The notes beneath the pieces were generated by a model. That model was not told the origin of the DNA and did no database searches. It saw only the letters and a list, made by a program, of their open reading frames with translations. The translations under genes were made by a program, and so were the position numbers. From assembly GCF_013087525.1 (NCBI RefSeq), contig NZ_JABFCS010000001.1:1984001-2048000 (forward strand): a DNA stretch of 64,000 nt. The letters are read 5' to 3'. This stretch comes from Ramlibacter montanisoli (lineage in GTDB: Bacteria; Pseudomonadota; Gammaproteobacteria; Burkholderiales; Burkholderiaceae_C). Of this stretch, positions 8,987-16,265 are shown piece by piece (position 1 is the stretch's first letter; every line of letters begins with the position of its first letter).

Positions 8987-9937
8987 ATGGCGCGCATTGC
9001 ATTCATCGGCCAGCAGGAGTTCGGCAAGGCCGTGCTCGAAGCCTTCATCGCCCGCGGCGACACCATCGCCGGCGTCTTCTGCATCCCGGACAAGCCGGGC
9101 GCCAAGCAGGATGCGCTGAAGGCCGACGCGATCGCGCTCGGCCTGCCGGTGTTCACCTTCGCCAGCCTGCGCAGCCCGGAGGCGGAAGCGGCCATGCGCT
9201 CGCTGGACGCCGACATCGGCATCATGGCCTACGTGCTGCAGTTCGCGCCGCAGGACTTCGTCAACATCCCCAGGCACGGCACGATCCAGTACCACCCTTC
9301 GCTGCTACCGCTGCACCGCGGGCCGTCCTCCATCAGCTGGCCGGTGGCCCTGGGCCGGCGCGAGACCGGCATCACGATCTTCCGCCCCACCGACGGCCTC
9401 GACGAGGGCCCGGTGGTGCTGCAGAAGACCTGCGCGATCGCGCCGGACGAGACGCTGGGCGAGCTGTACTTCAACAAGCTGTTCCCCCTGGGCGTGCAGG
9501 CGCTGCTGGAAGCCGCGGACCTGGTGATGGCCGGCCGGCACGAGGAGCGCGTGCAGGACGAGGCGCACGCCACCTACGAAGGCTGGATGCAGGACGAGGA
9601 GTGCGAGATCCACTGGCCCGGCCACGTGGACACCATCTACAACCTGATCCGCGCCTGCAACCCGGCGCCGGGCGCGTGGACGGTGCTCGATGGCGTGAAG
9701 CTGCGCGTGTACGACTGCCGCAAGCACGTGGTGGGACGCTTCGTCTCGCGCGGCCACAAGCCGGGCGACGTCGCCGGAGTGACCGATACCTCGATCGTCT
9801 TCTGGGCCCAGGGCGGCCTGATCGAGGTGCTCAAGCTGCGCGCCGAGGGCGGCGGCAAGATCAGCGCCGGCGAGTACGCGCGCCAGCGCGGCCTGCCTAT
9901 CGCGACCGACTGGCAGTCCTGGGTGCGGCCCGCGTAG
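8987..9937 (+). CDS. 10-formyltetrahydrofolate hydrolase-like formyltransferase
   Basis: A 316-aa protein of the formyltransferase fold. The active-site region reads QYHPSLLPLHRG, with the catalytic His, and the Asp follows in TDGLDEGPVVLQK. The wording is closer to the N-terminal hydrolase domain of 10-formyl-THF dehydrogenase (YHPSLLPRHRG, later ATYEG and PGAWT) than to methionyl-tRNA formyltransferase, whose Asn two residues before the His is Gln here. It would release or transfer a formyl group, linking folate one-carbon units with formate. The 3' end overlaps the convergent LysR gene by 41 bases. Confidence 0.8.
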   Translation: MARIAFIGQQEFGKAVLEAFIARGDTIAGVFCIPDKPGAKQDALKADAIALGLPVFTFASLRSPEAEAAMRSLDADIGIMAYVLQFAPQDFVNIPRHGTIQYHPSLLPLHRGPSSISWPVALGRRETGITIFRPTDGLDEGPVVLQKTCAIAPDETLGELYFNKLFPLGVQALLEAADLVMAGRHEERVQDEAHATYEGWMQDEECEIHWPGHVDTIYNLIRACNPAPGAWTVLDGVKLRVYDCRKHVVGRFVSRGHKPGDVAGVTDTSIVFWAQGGLIEVLKLRAEGGGKISAGEYARQRGLPIATDWQSWVRPA

Positions 9938-10859
9938 GCGTCTTCATCCCCAGCGCCTGGTCGATCAGCCGGGCGCCGTCGGACAGCAGGAAATTCTTGA
10001 AGGCCTGCGCCACCGGCGGCAGGCGCTTGCCGTTGCGGTGCACGACGTACCAGTTCAGCATCAGCGGGAAGCCCTGCACGTCCAGCACCGTCAGCGCGCC
10101 CGACTGCAGCTCGCGGCTGATGGTGTGCGCCGACAGGAAGCTCACGCCCATGCCGGCGATCACCGCCTGCTTGATCGTCTCGGTGCTGCGGATCTGCATC
10201 GCGATGTTCAGCCCGGGCAGGTTGGCGCCGAAGCCTTCCACCATCGAGTTCCAGGTGTCGGAGCCCTTCTCGCGCACCACGAAGGGCTCGCGGATGATGC
10301 GGTACACGGGAATGCGCGGCGTCTTGGCCAGCGGATGCGTGGGTGCGGCGACGATCACGTAGGGGTGCGGCGCGAAGGGCTCGGACAGCGTGTCGCTGTC
10401 CTCCGGCGGCCGCACCATCACCGCCAGGTCGGTCACGTTCTCCTTGAGCTGCGTGAGCAGTTCCTCGCGGTTGCACACGCCGAAGTTGAGCGTGACGCCC
10501 GCGTGCCGCTGCGCGAACTCCACCAGCAGGCGCGGGAAGTAGTAGTCGCCCGCGCTGATCACCGACACGTTCAGGCGGCCACCCGACACGCCCTTGAACT
10601 GCGCCATGGCCTCCTCGGCCTCCTGGAACTTCTGGATGATCTCGCGGCTGGACTGCAGCATCTGCGCGCCCGCGGGCGTGAGATGGATCTTCTTGCCGAG
10701 CTGCTCGAACAGCGGCAAGCCGGCGTGCTCCTCGAGCTTGCCGACCTGCGTCGACACGGCCGGCTGCGTCAGGTGCAGTTCCTCGGCCGCACGCGAGAAG
10801 CTGCGGTGGCGCGCGACCGCTTCGAACACCTTGAGCTGGCGCAGGGTGGCGTTTTTCAT
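9897..10859 (-). CDS. LysR-family transcriptional regulator (CbbR-like)
   Basis: A 320-aa LysR regulator. It has an N-terminal winged helix (LRQLKVFEAVARHRSFSRAA, then ELHLTQPAVSTQVGKLEE) and a C-terminal effector domain with VSVISAGDYYFPRLL and STETIKQAVIAGMGVSFLS. The wording resembles CbbR and similar regulators of C1/CO2 metabolism. It is divergent from a 63-aa ORF across a 106-bp AT-richer gap, and its 3' end runs 41 bases into the formyltransferase gene on the other strand. Its likely targets are itself and the small ORF or the formyl genes; this is inference. Confidence 0.9.
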   Translation of the reverse strand: MKNATLRQLKVFEAVARHRSFSRAAEELHLTQPAVSTQVGKLEEHAGLPLFEQLGKKIHLTPAGAQMLQSSREIIQKFQEAEEAMAQFKGVSGGRLNVSVISAGDYYFPRLLVEFAQRHAGVTLNFGVCNREELLTQLKENVTDLAVMVRPPEDSDTLSEPFAPHPYVIVAAPTHPLAKTPRIPVYRIIREPFVVREKGSDTWNSMVEGFGANLPGLNIAMQIRSTETIKQAVIAGMGVSFLSAHTISRELQSGALTVLDVQGFPLMLNWYVVHRNGKRLPPVAQAFKNFLLSDGARLIDQALGMKTPTRAAPRTASRSR

Positions 10860-10965
10860 GGCTGCGGATCATAACGCCAGACTGATGGAAATCATCAAAT
10901 ACTTTCACTATCATTAATCGTTGCCGGCTCCTAAAGTTGCCTCCATCGAGATCAAGGAGACGACC
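10860..10965. promoter_or_regulatory. Divergent control region, LysR / small ORF
   Basis: The 106 bases between the two divergent starts are clearly AT-richer than their surroundings (10880-10915). They hold ATCATCAAATACTTTCAC followed by TATCAT (10909-10914), a possible -10 for the rightward gene, and AAGGAG at 10953-10958 as its ribosome site. LysR regulators usually bind such regions. Confidence 0.5.
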
Positions 10966-11157
10966 ATGGGCAAGGACATCTACACCGCCGACGACGAGCT
11001 GGACCTCAGCCGCGAATGGCAGAACCTGGCAGCCGACCGCGAGGGCTTCCGCGCCTGGCTGGAGAAGGAGCGCCCGCACCTGCTGCGCTCCTACGACGCG
11101 GACTTCCTGGCGAACGCCGTCGAGCGCGCCCGGGAACCGGTGCAGGGCAATCGCTGA
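10966..11157 (+). CDS. Small acidic hypothetical protein (63 aa)
   Basis: An unrecognised 63-aa protein that starts MGKDIYTADDELDLSREW behind a good AAGGAG ribosome site, and ends before a strong terminator at 11172. It is rich in Asp, Glu and Arg, predicted mostly helical, without membrane segment or signal. Its own promoter gap, ribosome site and terminator argue that it is real. It is divergent from the LysR regulator and may be its target. I assign no function. Confidence 0.6.
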   Translation: MGKDIYTADDELDLSREWQNLAADREGFRAWLEKERPHLLRSYDADFLANAVERAREPVQGNR

Positions 11158-11171
11158 ACAGGGGAACATTC

Positions 11172-11208
11172 ACGCGCCGCGCGGTGGCCCACTGCGCGGC
11201 GCGTTTTC
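11172..11208 (+). terminator. Rho-independent terminator
   Basis: An 11-bp GC stem, ACGCGCCGCGC with GCGCGGCGCGT, separated by an 11-base loop and followed by TTTTCATT. It closes the 63-aa ORF transcript. Confidence 0.8.
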
Positions 11209-11341
11209 ATTCGCACACGTTTCGCATACGTACTCGTACGGATGCAGCTCCTCCCTTGCGCGCGCCATCGTTCACCTTCGTCTTCACGCGCGCGGCGCAA
11301 CTCTCGGGACTTACCCTAGAAGCCCCTTTGACTTTTGAAAA
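11209..11341. other. Gene-free leader with inverted repeat
   Basis: No coding region is supported here. The stretch holds GCATACGTAC (11224-11233), two bases, and GTACGGATGC (11236-11245), an inverted repeat with one mismatch that could be an operator. The rest up to the CRP/FNR-type site is featureless to my eye. Confidence 0.45.
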
Positions 11342-11342
11342 A

Positions 11343-11385
11343 TTGACCGCAGTCAAGTGCGAACAGGTAGTGTTGGTCGGACCAT
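11343..11385 (+). promoter_or_regulatory. CRP/FNR-type operator and promoter of the tct operon
   Basis: A perfect palindrome TTGACCGCAGTCAA (11343-11356) is followed, 37 bases from its start, by the hexamer GACCAT (11380-11385), a plausible -10. If transcription starts near 11391, the site is centred at about -41.5, the usual place for a class II CRP/FNR activator. The same 14-mer, within a 19-base identity, and an ACCAT hexamer at the same distance occur before oxc (16193-16235). Confidence 0.75.
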
Positions 11386-11458
11386 GCGCTGCGGTCTCGC
11401 GATGAACGTCATCAAAGGCCAGATGGCGCGGGCGAGGCGAAACCACAGGAGACAAACC

Positions 11459-12477
11459 GTGAGACTCACCACCCTCAAGACCGGATGTCCGTCGCTGCCG
11501 CGACCGTCATCGCATCGTGCGCGATGCTGGCCGCGCCGCTGGCGCACGCGGCATGGGAACCGACGAAGCCCGTCGAATTCGTGGTGCCCGCAGGCACCGG
11601 CGGCGGGGCCGACCAGATGGCGCGCCTGATCCAGGGCATCGTCGTCAAGCACAACCTCATGAAGCAGCCGCTGGTGGTGGTGAACAAGGCGGGCGGCGCC
11701 GGCGCCGAGGGCTTCCTGGACGTGAAGAACGCCAAGGGCGAGCCGCACAAGCTGGTGGTGACGCTCTCCAACCTGTTCACCACGCCGCTCGCCACGGGCG
11801 TGCCCTTCAACTGGCGCGACATGACGCCGGTGTCGATGATGGCGCTGGACAACTTCGTGCTGTGGGTCAATGCCGAGGCCCCGTACAAGGACGCCAAGTC
11901 CTACTTCGACGCGGTCAAGGCCGCGGGCCCGAGCAAGATGAAGATGGGCGGCACCGGCTCCAAGCAGGAAGACCAGATCCTCACCGTCGGCATCGAGAAG
12001 GCCACCGGCACCAAGTTCATCTACGTGCCGTTCAAGGGCGGCGGCGAAGTCGCCGTGCAGCTGGTGGGCAAGCACGTGGACTCCACCGTGAACAACCCGG
12101 CCGAGGCCGTGGCGCAATGGCGTGCCGGCAAGCTGCGCGCGCTGTGCGTGTTCGACGCCAAGCGCATGCCCTACAAGGAAAAGATCACCGACACGCAGGC
12201 CTGGGGCGACGTGCCCACCTGCAAGGAAGCGGGCGTGCCGACCGAGTACACGATGCTGCGCGGCATCTTCATGCCCCCGGGCGTGACCAAGGAGCAGACC
12301 GCGTACTACAACGACCTGCTGAAGAAGGTGCGCGCCACGCCGGAGTGGAAGGAGTACATGGAGAAGGGCGCCTTCAACCAGACCGCCATGGACGGCGAGA
12401 ACTTCAATGCCTGGCTGGGCAAGGCCGAGCAGACGCACCGCGAGCTGATGAAGGAAGCCGGCTTCATCGCCAAGTGA
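11459..12477 (+). CDS. tctC: Tripartite tricarboxylate transporter binding protein TctC (frameshift in signal peptide)
   Basis: Periplasmic solute receptor of a TTT-family transporter, about 339 aa. The start is GTG 11459, seven bases after AGGAG; the frame changes by one base near 11482-11485, inside the signal peptide. The sequence then reads SVAAATVIASCAMLAAPLAHA. Mature-domain landmarks are VEFVVPAGTGGGADQMARLI, VVNKAGGAGAEGFLDVK, and FIYVPFKGGGEVAVQLVGKH. The TctB and TctA genes follow. Its place next to oxc/frc, with a shared promoter element, suggests oxalate or a similar dicarboxylate as cargo. Confidence 0.88.
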
Positions 12478-12485
12478 GCTGACCC

Positions 12486-12512
12486 GCACGCCCCCGCCCC
12501 GCGGGGGCGTGC
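12486..12512 (+). other. Intercistronic stem-loop between tctC and tctB
   Basis: A perfect 12-bp stem, GCACGCCCCCGC with GCGGGGGCGTGC, with a three-base loop and no T tract, starting nine bases after the tctC stop. Such hairpins commonly protect the message for the abundant binding protein from 3' decay or lower read-through into the permease genes. Confidence 0.6.
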
Positions 12513-12587
12513 CGCTTCCCCGACCCCTTTCCCCTTCCCCGCTTCCCCACAAGAGCATTGCCGGCCCCACCGGCAGGAGACAAGCGC

Positions 12588-13107
12588 ATGGATTCCCCCA
12601 AGAGCTCGCCACCGAAGAGCGCACCGGCGTCCCCACGTTCGCCGTCGAGGCCGCCGTCGCGGCGCTCGTCATCCTGCTCGGACTGGTCGTCCTGTTCGGC
12701 AGCCGCAACCTCGGCTCCGGCTGGACCACCGACGGCCCCGGCGCCGGCTACTTCCCCTTCTACATCGGCCTGATCCTGTGCATCTCGGGCGCGGGCACGC
12801 TCTACCAGGCACTGCTGGGCAAGAAGCGCAACCACGACATCTTCGTGGACGGCGAGCAGATCAAGCGCGTGCTGTCCGTGCTGGTGCCCGCCGCCGTCTA
12901 CGTGCTGGCCATCCAGCTGGTCGGCATCTACATCGCCTCGGCCGTGTACATCGCCGGCTTCATGATCATCCTGGGCAAGTTCTCCAAGGTGAAGAGCATC
13001 CTGCTGGGGCTGGCGATCGCCGTGTTCTTCTTCGTCATGTTCGAGGTCTGGTTCAAGATCCCCTGGCCAAGGGCATGCTGAAGCCGCTCGAGTTCCTGGG
13101 CTACTGA
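12588..13107 (+). CDS. tctB: TTT transporter small membrane subunit TctB (two frameshifts)
   Basis: Small permease subunit, about 173 aa when repaired, with four hydrophobic segments (FAVEAAVAALVILLGLVVLF, YFPFYIGLILCISGAG, VLVPAAVYVLAIQLVG, ILLGLAIAVFFFVMFEVWF). It starts at ATG 12588 behind AGGAGA. One C is missing near 12594-12600, just after the start, and one near 13060-13063. The true C-terminus is KIPLAKGMLKPLEFLGY. It works with TctA, which follows 43 bases on. Confidence 0.85.
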
Positions 13108-13150
13108 GCCCGGCGACCCCTTCCCACCGAACCGCACCGACTCCAGCGTC

Positions 13151-14680
13151 ATGACCGAACTCAGCGCACTGTTCCATGGCTTCAGCGTCATCCTGACGCC
13201 GATGAACCTGCTCCTCATGTTCGTGGGCATCACCCTCGGCGTGCTCATCGGCGTGCTGCCGGGACTCGGCGGCGCCAACGGCGTCGCCATCCTGCTGCCC
13301 CTGACCTTCTCGATGTCGCCCACCTCGGCGATCATCATGCTGTCCTGCATCTACTGGGGCGCCCTCTTCGGCGGCGCCATCACCTCGGTGCTGTTCAACA
13401 TCCCGGGCGAGCCGTGGTCGGTGGCCACCACCTTCGACGGCTACCCGATGGCGCAGAAGGGACAGGCGGGACAGGCGCTCACGGCGGCCTTCACCTCCTC
13501 CTTCATCGGCGCCTTCGTCGCCGTGGTGATGATCACCTTCCTCGCGCCCATGGTCGCGAAGTTCGCGCTGAAGTTCGGCCCGCCCGAATTCTTCGCGGTG
13601 TACCTGCTGACCTTCTGCAGCTTCGTCGGCATGGGCAAGGGCTCCCCCTTCAAGATCCTCGGCTCGATGGCGATCGGCTTCGCGCTGGCTGCCGTCGGCA
13701 TGGACACCGTCACCGGCCAGCTGCGGCTGACCTTCGGGCTGGAGGAGCTGATGCGCGGCTTCGACTTCCTGATCGCGGTGATCGGCCTGTTTGGCATCGG
13801 CGAGATCCTGCTGTCGATGGAGGAAGGCTTGGCCTTCTCCGGCAAGTCCGCCAAGATCAGCCCCAAGGTGGTGTTCGAGACCTGGAAGCAGCTGCCGCAG
13901 TACTGGATGACCTCCATCCGCAGCTCGCTGGTGGGCATCTGGATGGGCATCACCCCCGGCGGCGCGACGCCCGCGTCCTTCATGAGCTACGGCCTGGCCA
14001 AGAAGATGTCCAAGGACGGCGCCAAGTTCGGCACCGGCCAGCTCGAAGGCGTGGTCGCGCCGGAAACCGCGGCGCACGCCGCCGGCACCAGCGCGCTGCT
14101 GCCGATGCTGGCGCTGGGCATCCCCGGCTCGCCGACGGCTGCCGTGCTGCTGGGCGGCCTGCTGATCTGGGGCCTGCAGCCCGGACCGCTGCTGTTCGTG
14201 GAGCAGAAGGACTTCGTGTGGGGCCTGATCGCCTCCATGTACCTGGGCAACCTGGCCGGCCTGATCGTGGTGCTGACCACCGTGCCGCTGTTCGCCTCGA
14301 TCCTGCGCATCCCGTTCTCGATCATCGCGCCGGTGATCATCGTGATCTGCGCGATCGGCGCCTTCACCGTGCACAACGCGATGTTCGACATCTGGCTGAT
14401 GCTCGGGTTCGGCATCATGGGCTACGTGTTCAAGAAGCTCGACTACCCGCTCGCGCCGCTCGTGCTGGCCCTGGTGCTGGGCGACAAGGCCGAGGACGCC
14501 TTCCGGCAGTCGATGCTGCTGTCGCAGGGCGAGATGTCCATCATGGTGGCCAACCCGCTGGTGGGTTCCATCACCGGCCTGGCGCTGCTGCTGCTGTTCT
14601 GGCCGCTGATCGCCCGCCTGATCGCCAAGGTGCGCCCGCCCAAGCCCACCGGCTTCGCGGCGGAACAGCCGGTCGACTGA
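13151..14680 (+). CDS. tctA: TTT transporter large permease TctA
   Basis: Large inner-membrane subunit of the tripartite tricarboxylate transporter, 509 aa, about 10-12 segments. The family's GxLPGLGG-type motif is visible as GVLPGLGGANG near residue 35, with SVLFNIPGEP and the GYPMAQKGQAGQAL block after it. The second half has a matching LPMLALGIPGSPTAAVLLGG. It is intact. The family moves tricarboxylates and many other carboxylates using an ion gradient and a periplasmic receptor (TctC here). Confidence 0.93.
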   Translation: MTELSALFHGFSVILTPMNLLLMFVGITLGVLIGVLPGLGGANGVAILLPLTFSMSPTSAIIMLSCIYWGALFGGAITSVLFNIPGEPWSVATTFDGYPMAQKGQAGQALTAAFTSSFIGAFVAVVMITFLAPMVAKFALKFGPPEFFAVYLLTFCSFVGMGKGSPFKILGSMAIGFALAAVGMDTVTGQLRLTFGLEELMRGFDFLIAVIGLFGIGEILLSMEEGLAFSGKSAKISPKVVFETWKQLPQYWMTSIRSSLVGIWMGITPGGATPASFMSYGLAKKMSKDGAKFGTGQLEGVVAPETAAHAAGTSALLPMLALGIPGSPTAAVLLGGLLIWGLQPGPLLFVEQKDFVWGLIASMYLGNLAGLIVVLTTVPLFASILRIPFSIIAPVIIVICAIGAFTVHNAMFDIWLMLGFGIMGYVFKKLDYPLAPLVLALVLGDKAEDAFRQSMLLSQGEMSIMVANPLVGSITGLALLLLFWPLIARLIAKVRPPKPTGFAAEQPVD

Positions 14681-14708
14681 GCACGAGAACAAGAGAAGGA
14701 GGATCGCC

Positions 14709-15541
14709 ATGGCCGTGATTGCACTGACCCAGGAGATGGGCTCGCTCGCCAAGGACGTCGCCCTGCGCCTGGCCGAGGTCGGCCAGCTCGCCGTGATGCG
14801 CAACGAGGTGGTGGACAACATCGCCGGCCGCATGCACGTGCCGGCCAGCCTGATCCGCCGCCTGCGCGAAGGCCAGGCGGGCCTGGTGGAACGGCTGTCC
14901 ACGGACAAGGAGCAGATCGCCCTGTTCACCGCCGAGGAAATGTTCGCGCAGGCCGTGCGCGGCAACGTGGTGCTGCGCGGCTGGGGCGCCACCGTCCTGC
15001 TGCGCCCGGTGCGCCACGTGGTGCGCGTGCGCGTCACGCGGCCCTTCGAGCAGCGCCTCGCCTGGCTGATGGACCACCTGGGCACCACCCACCGCGAAGC
15101 CGCGGAAACGGAACTGCGCCGCAGCGACCAGGCGCACGCCTCGCGCATGCACGCGGTGTTCGGCGTGACCTGGGGCGACCCCTGCTCTACGACCTGGTGC
15201 TCAATACCGAGCACGTCTCGGTGGAAAGCTGCGTCGAGCAGATCCTCGCGCTCTCGCGCCGCCCCGAGTTCCAGGAGACCGCGGACTCGCGCGCCACCCT
15301 GGAAGGCCTGGCGCTGAGCGCGCGCGTGCGCGCCGCGCTCAAGGCCAACGAGTCCACCAGCAACGTGGACGTGCAGATCGAATCGCGCGACGGCCGCGTC
15401 GTCCTCAACGGCATCGTGGTGAACGAGCAGGAAAAGGCGGAGACCGAGCGCGTGGCCACCGCGGTCGCGGGTGTCGGCAAGGTGGACAACCGCCTGCACC
15501 TGATGGCGATCACCCGCAAGTTCACCTACGCGAAGACCTAG
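14709..15541 (+). CDS. Cytidylate-kinase-like protein fused to a BON domain (frameshift)
   Basis: About 277 aa when repaired. Residues 1-190 resemble the cytidylate-kinase-like family (ALTQEMGSLAKDVALRLAE at the P-loop position, NEVVDNIAGRM, VLRGWGATVLL, DPLLYDLVLNTEHVS). The loop lacks the Lys-Ser/Thr of a working P-loop, so kinase activity is doubtful. The C-terminal 75 residues look like a BON domain (VQIESRDGRVVLNGIVVNEQEKAETERV), normally periplasmic or membrane-binding. One C is missing at 15178-15182. It ends the tct operon, 28 bases after tctA, and overlaps the stop of the convergent regulator by four bases (CTAG). A sensor or regulatory role is my guess. Confidence 0.7.
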
Positions 15542-16142
15542 ATCTTTCCCCGCTGCTTCAGCCTGCTGAGAGTCTCCGCCGACAGGTTGAGGTAGGAAGC
15601 GAGTTCCTTCTTCGGCAGCCGCTCCGCCAGTTCCGGGTGCTTGCGCAGGAAGCGCTTGACCCGGCCAGGCGCATCGAGCAGGTGCAGCGTGATGGTGTGC
15701 GCCATGATTTCACTCATGTGGTGCATCACCTCGTACTCGAAGACCTGCTTGAGCCCCGGGTGGCGCTCGATGAAGGCGACCCATTCGCGCAGCGGCAGCT
15801 TGGCGACGCGCGCGCGACGCACACGATGCTGTAGGGCGCCGGCGTGCCCAGGCGCCAGGCGGCGTAGCTGGTCTCCATCTGCCCTTCGTCGGCGAAGCGC
15901 AGGATCATCTCCTTGGCCTCCTGGTTCGCAACCACGCGTTTCAGGATGCCGTCGAGGATGAAGTACTGCTCCATCTCGTGCACGCCCTGGTTCAGCAGTG
16001 CCTCGCCCTTCTGGCAATCCACCACCACCAGGTGGGGTTCCAGTTCCGCCATCTGGGCCGCCGTCATGCCCTTGAGCACCAGGTTGTGCGCCAGCTGCAC
16101 GCGGATCACGTTCCGTTCGGGATGCTTGTCGATGGTGGACAT
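15538..16142 (-). CDS. CRP/FNR-family transcriptional regulator (frameshift)
   Basis: About 201 aa when repaired. It has an N-terminal cyclic-nucleotide-type sensor barrel (LVVVDCQKGEALLNQGVHEM, then EQYFILDGILKRVV) and a C-terminal helix-turn-helix (KKELASYLNLSAETLSRLKQ). The N-terminal Cys cluster of FNR is absent, so it is not an oxygen sensor of that type. The frame shifts by one base in the GC repeat at about 15805-15818. The start ATG 16142 is preferred over a TTG further out. It is divergent from oxc, and the palindrome TTGAC-N4-GTCAA lies 51 bases upstream of its start, so it probably controls oxc, itself and the tct operon. Confidence 0.82.
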
Positions 16143-16192
16143 TTCTTCTGTGGCGAGGGATTCCCCGAAAGTGCCCGGCAATTTTTCGAAAA

Positions 16193-16235
16193 TTGACCGC
16201 AGTCAAGAGGGATTCCAGAGGGCGACTCCTACCAT
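16193..16235 (+). promoter_or_regulatory. CRP/FNR-type operator and promoter of the oxc operon
   Basis: TTGACCGCAGTCAA (16193-16206), a perfect palindrome identical to the one at 11343. TACCAT (16230-16235) lies 37 bases from its start as a likely -10; a start near 16241 places the site at -41.5. It lies between the divergent regulator gene and oxc, so it may also repress or activate the regulator. Confidence 0.75.
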
Positions 16236-16265
16236 TCTCGCACTCCCAAACCAGGACCCGAGACC

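Noticed and set aside
12464..15499. A 1011-codon open frame opposite tctB, tctA and the BON fusion
   Set aside because: Same reason: an antisense shadow of conserved transport genes.
15538..16142. The regulator beside oxc as a second FNR
   Set aside because: It lacks the N-terminal cysteine cluster; it is a CRP/FNR-family member of unknown signal.
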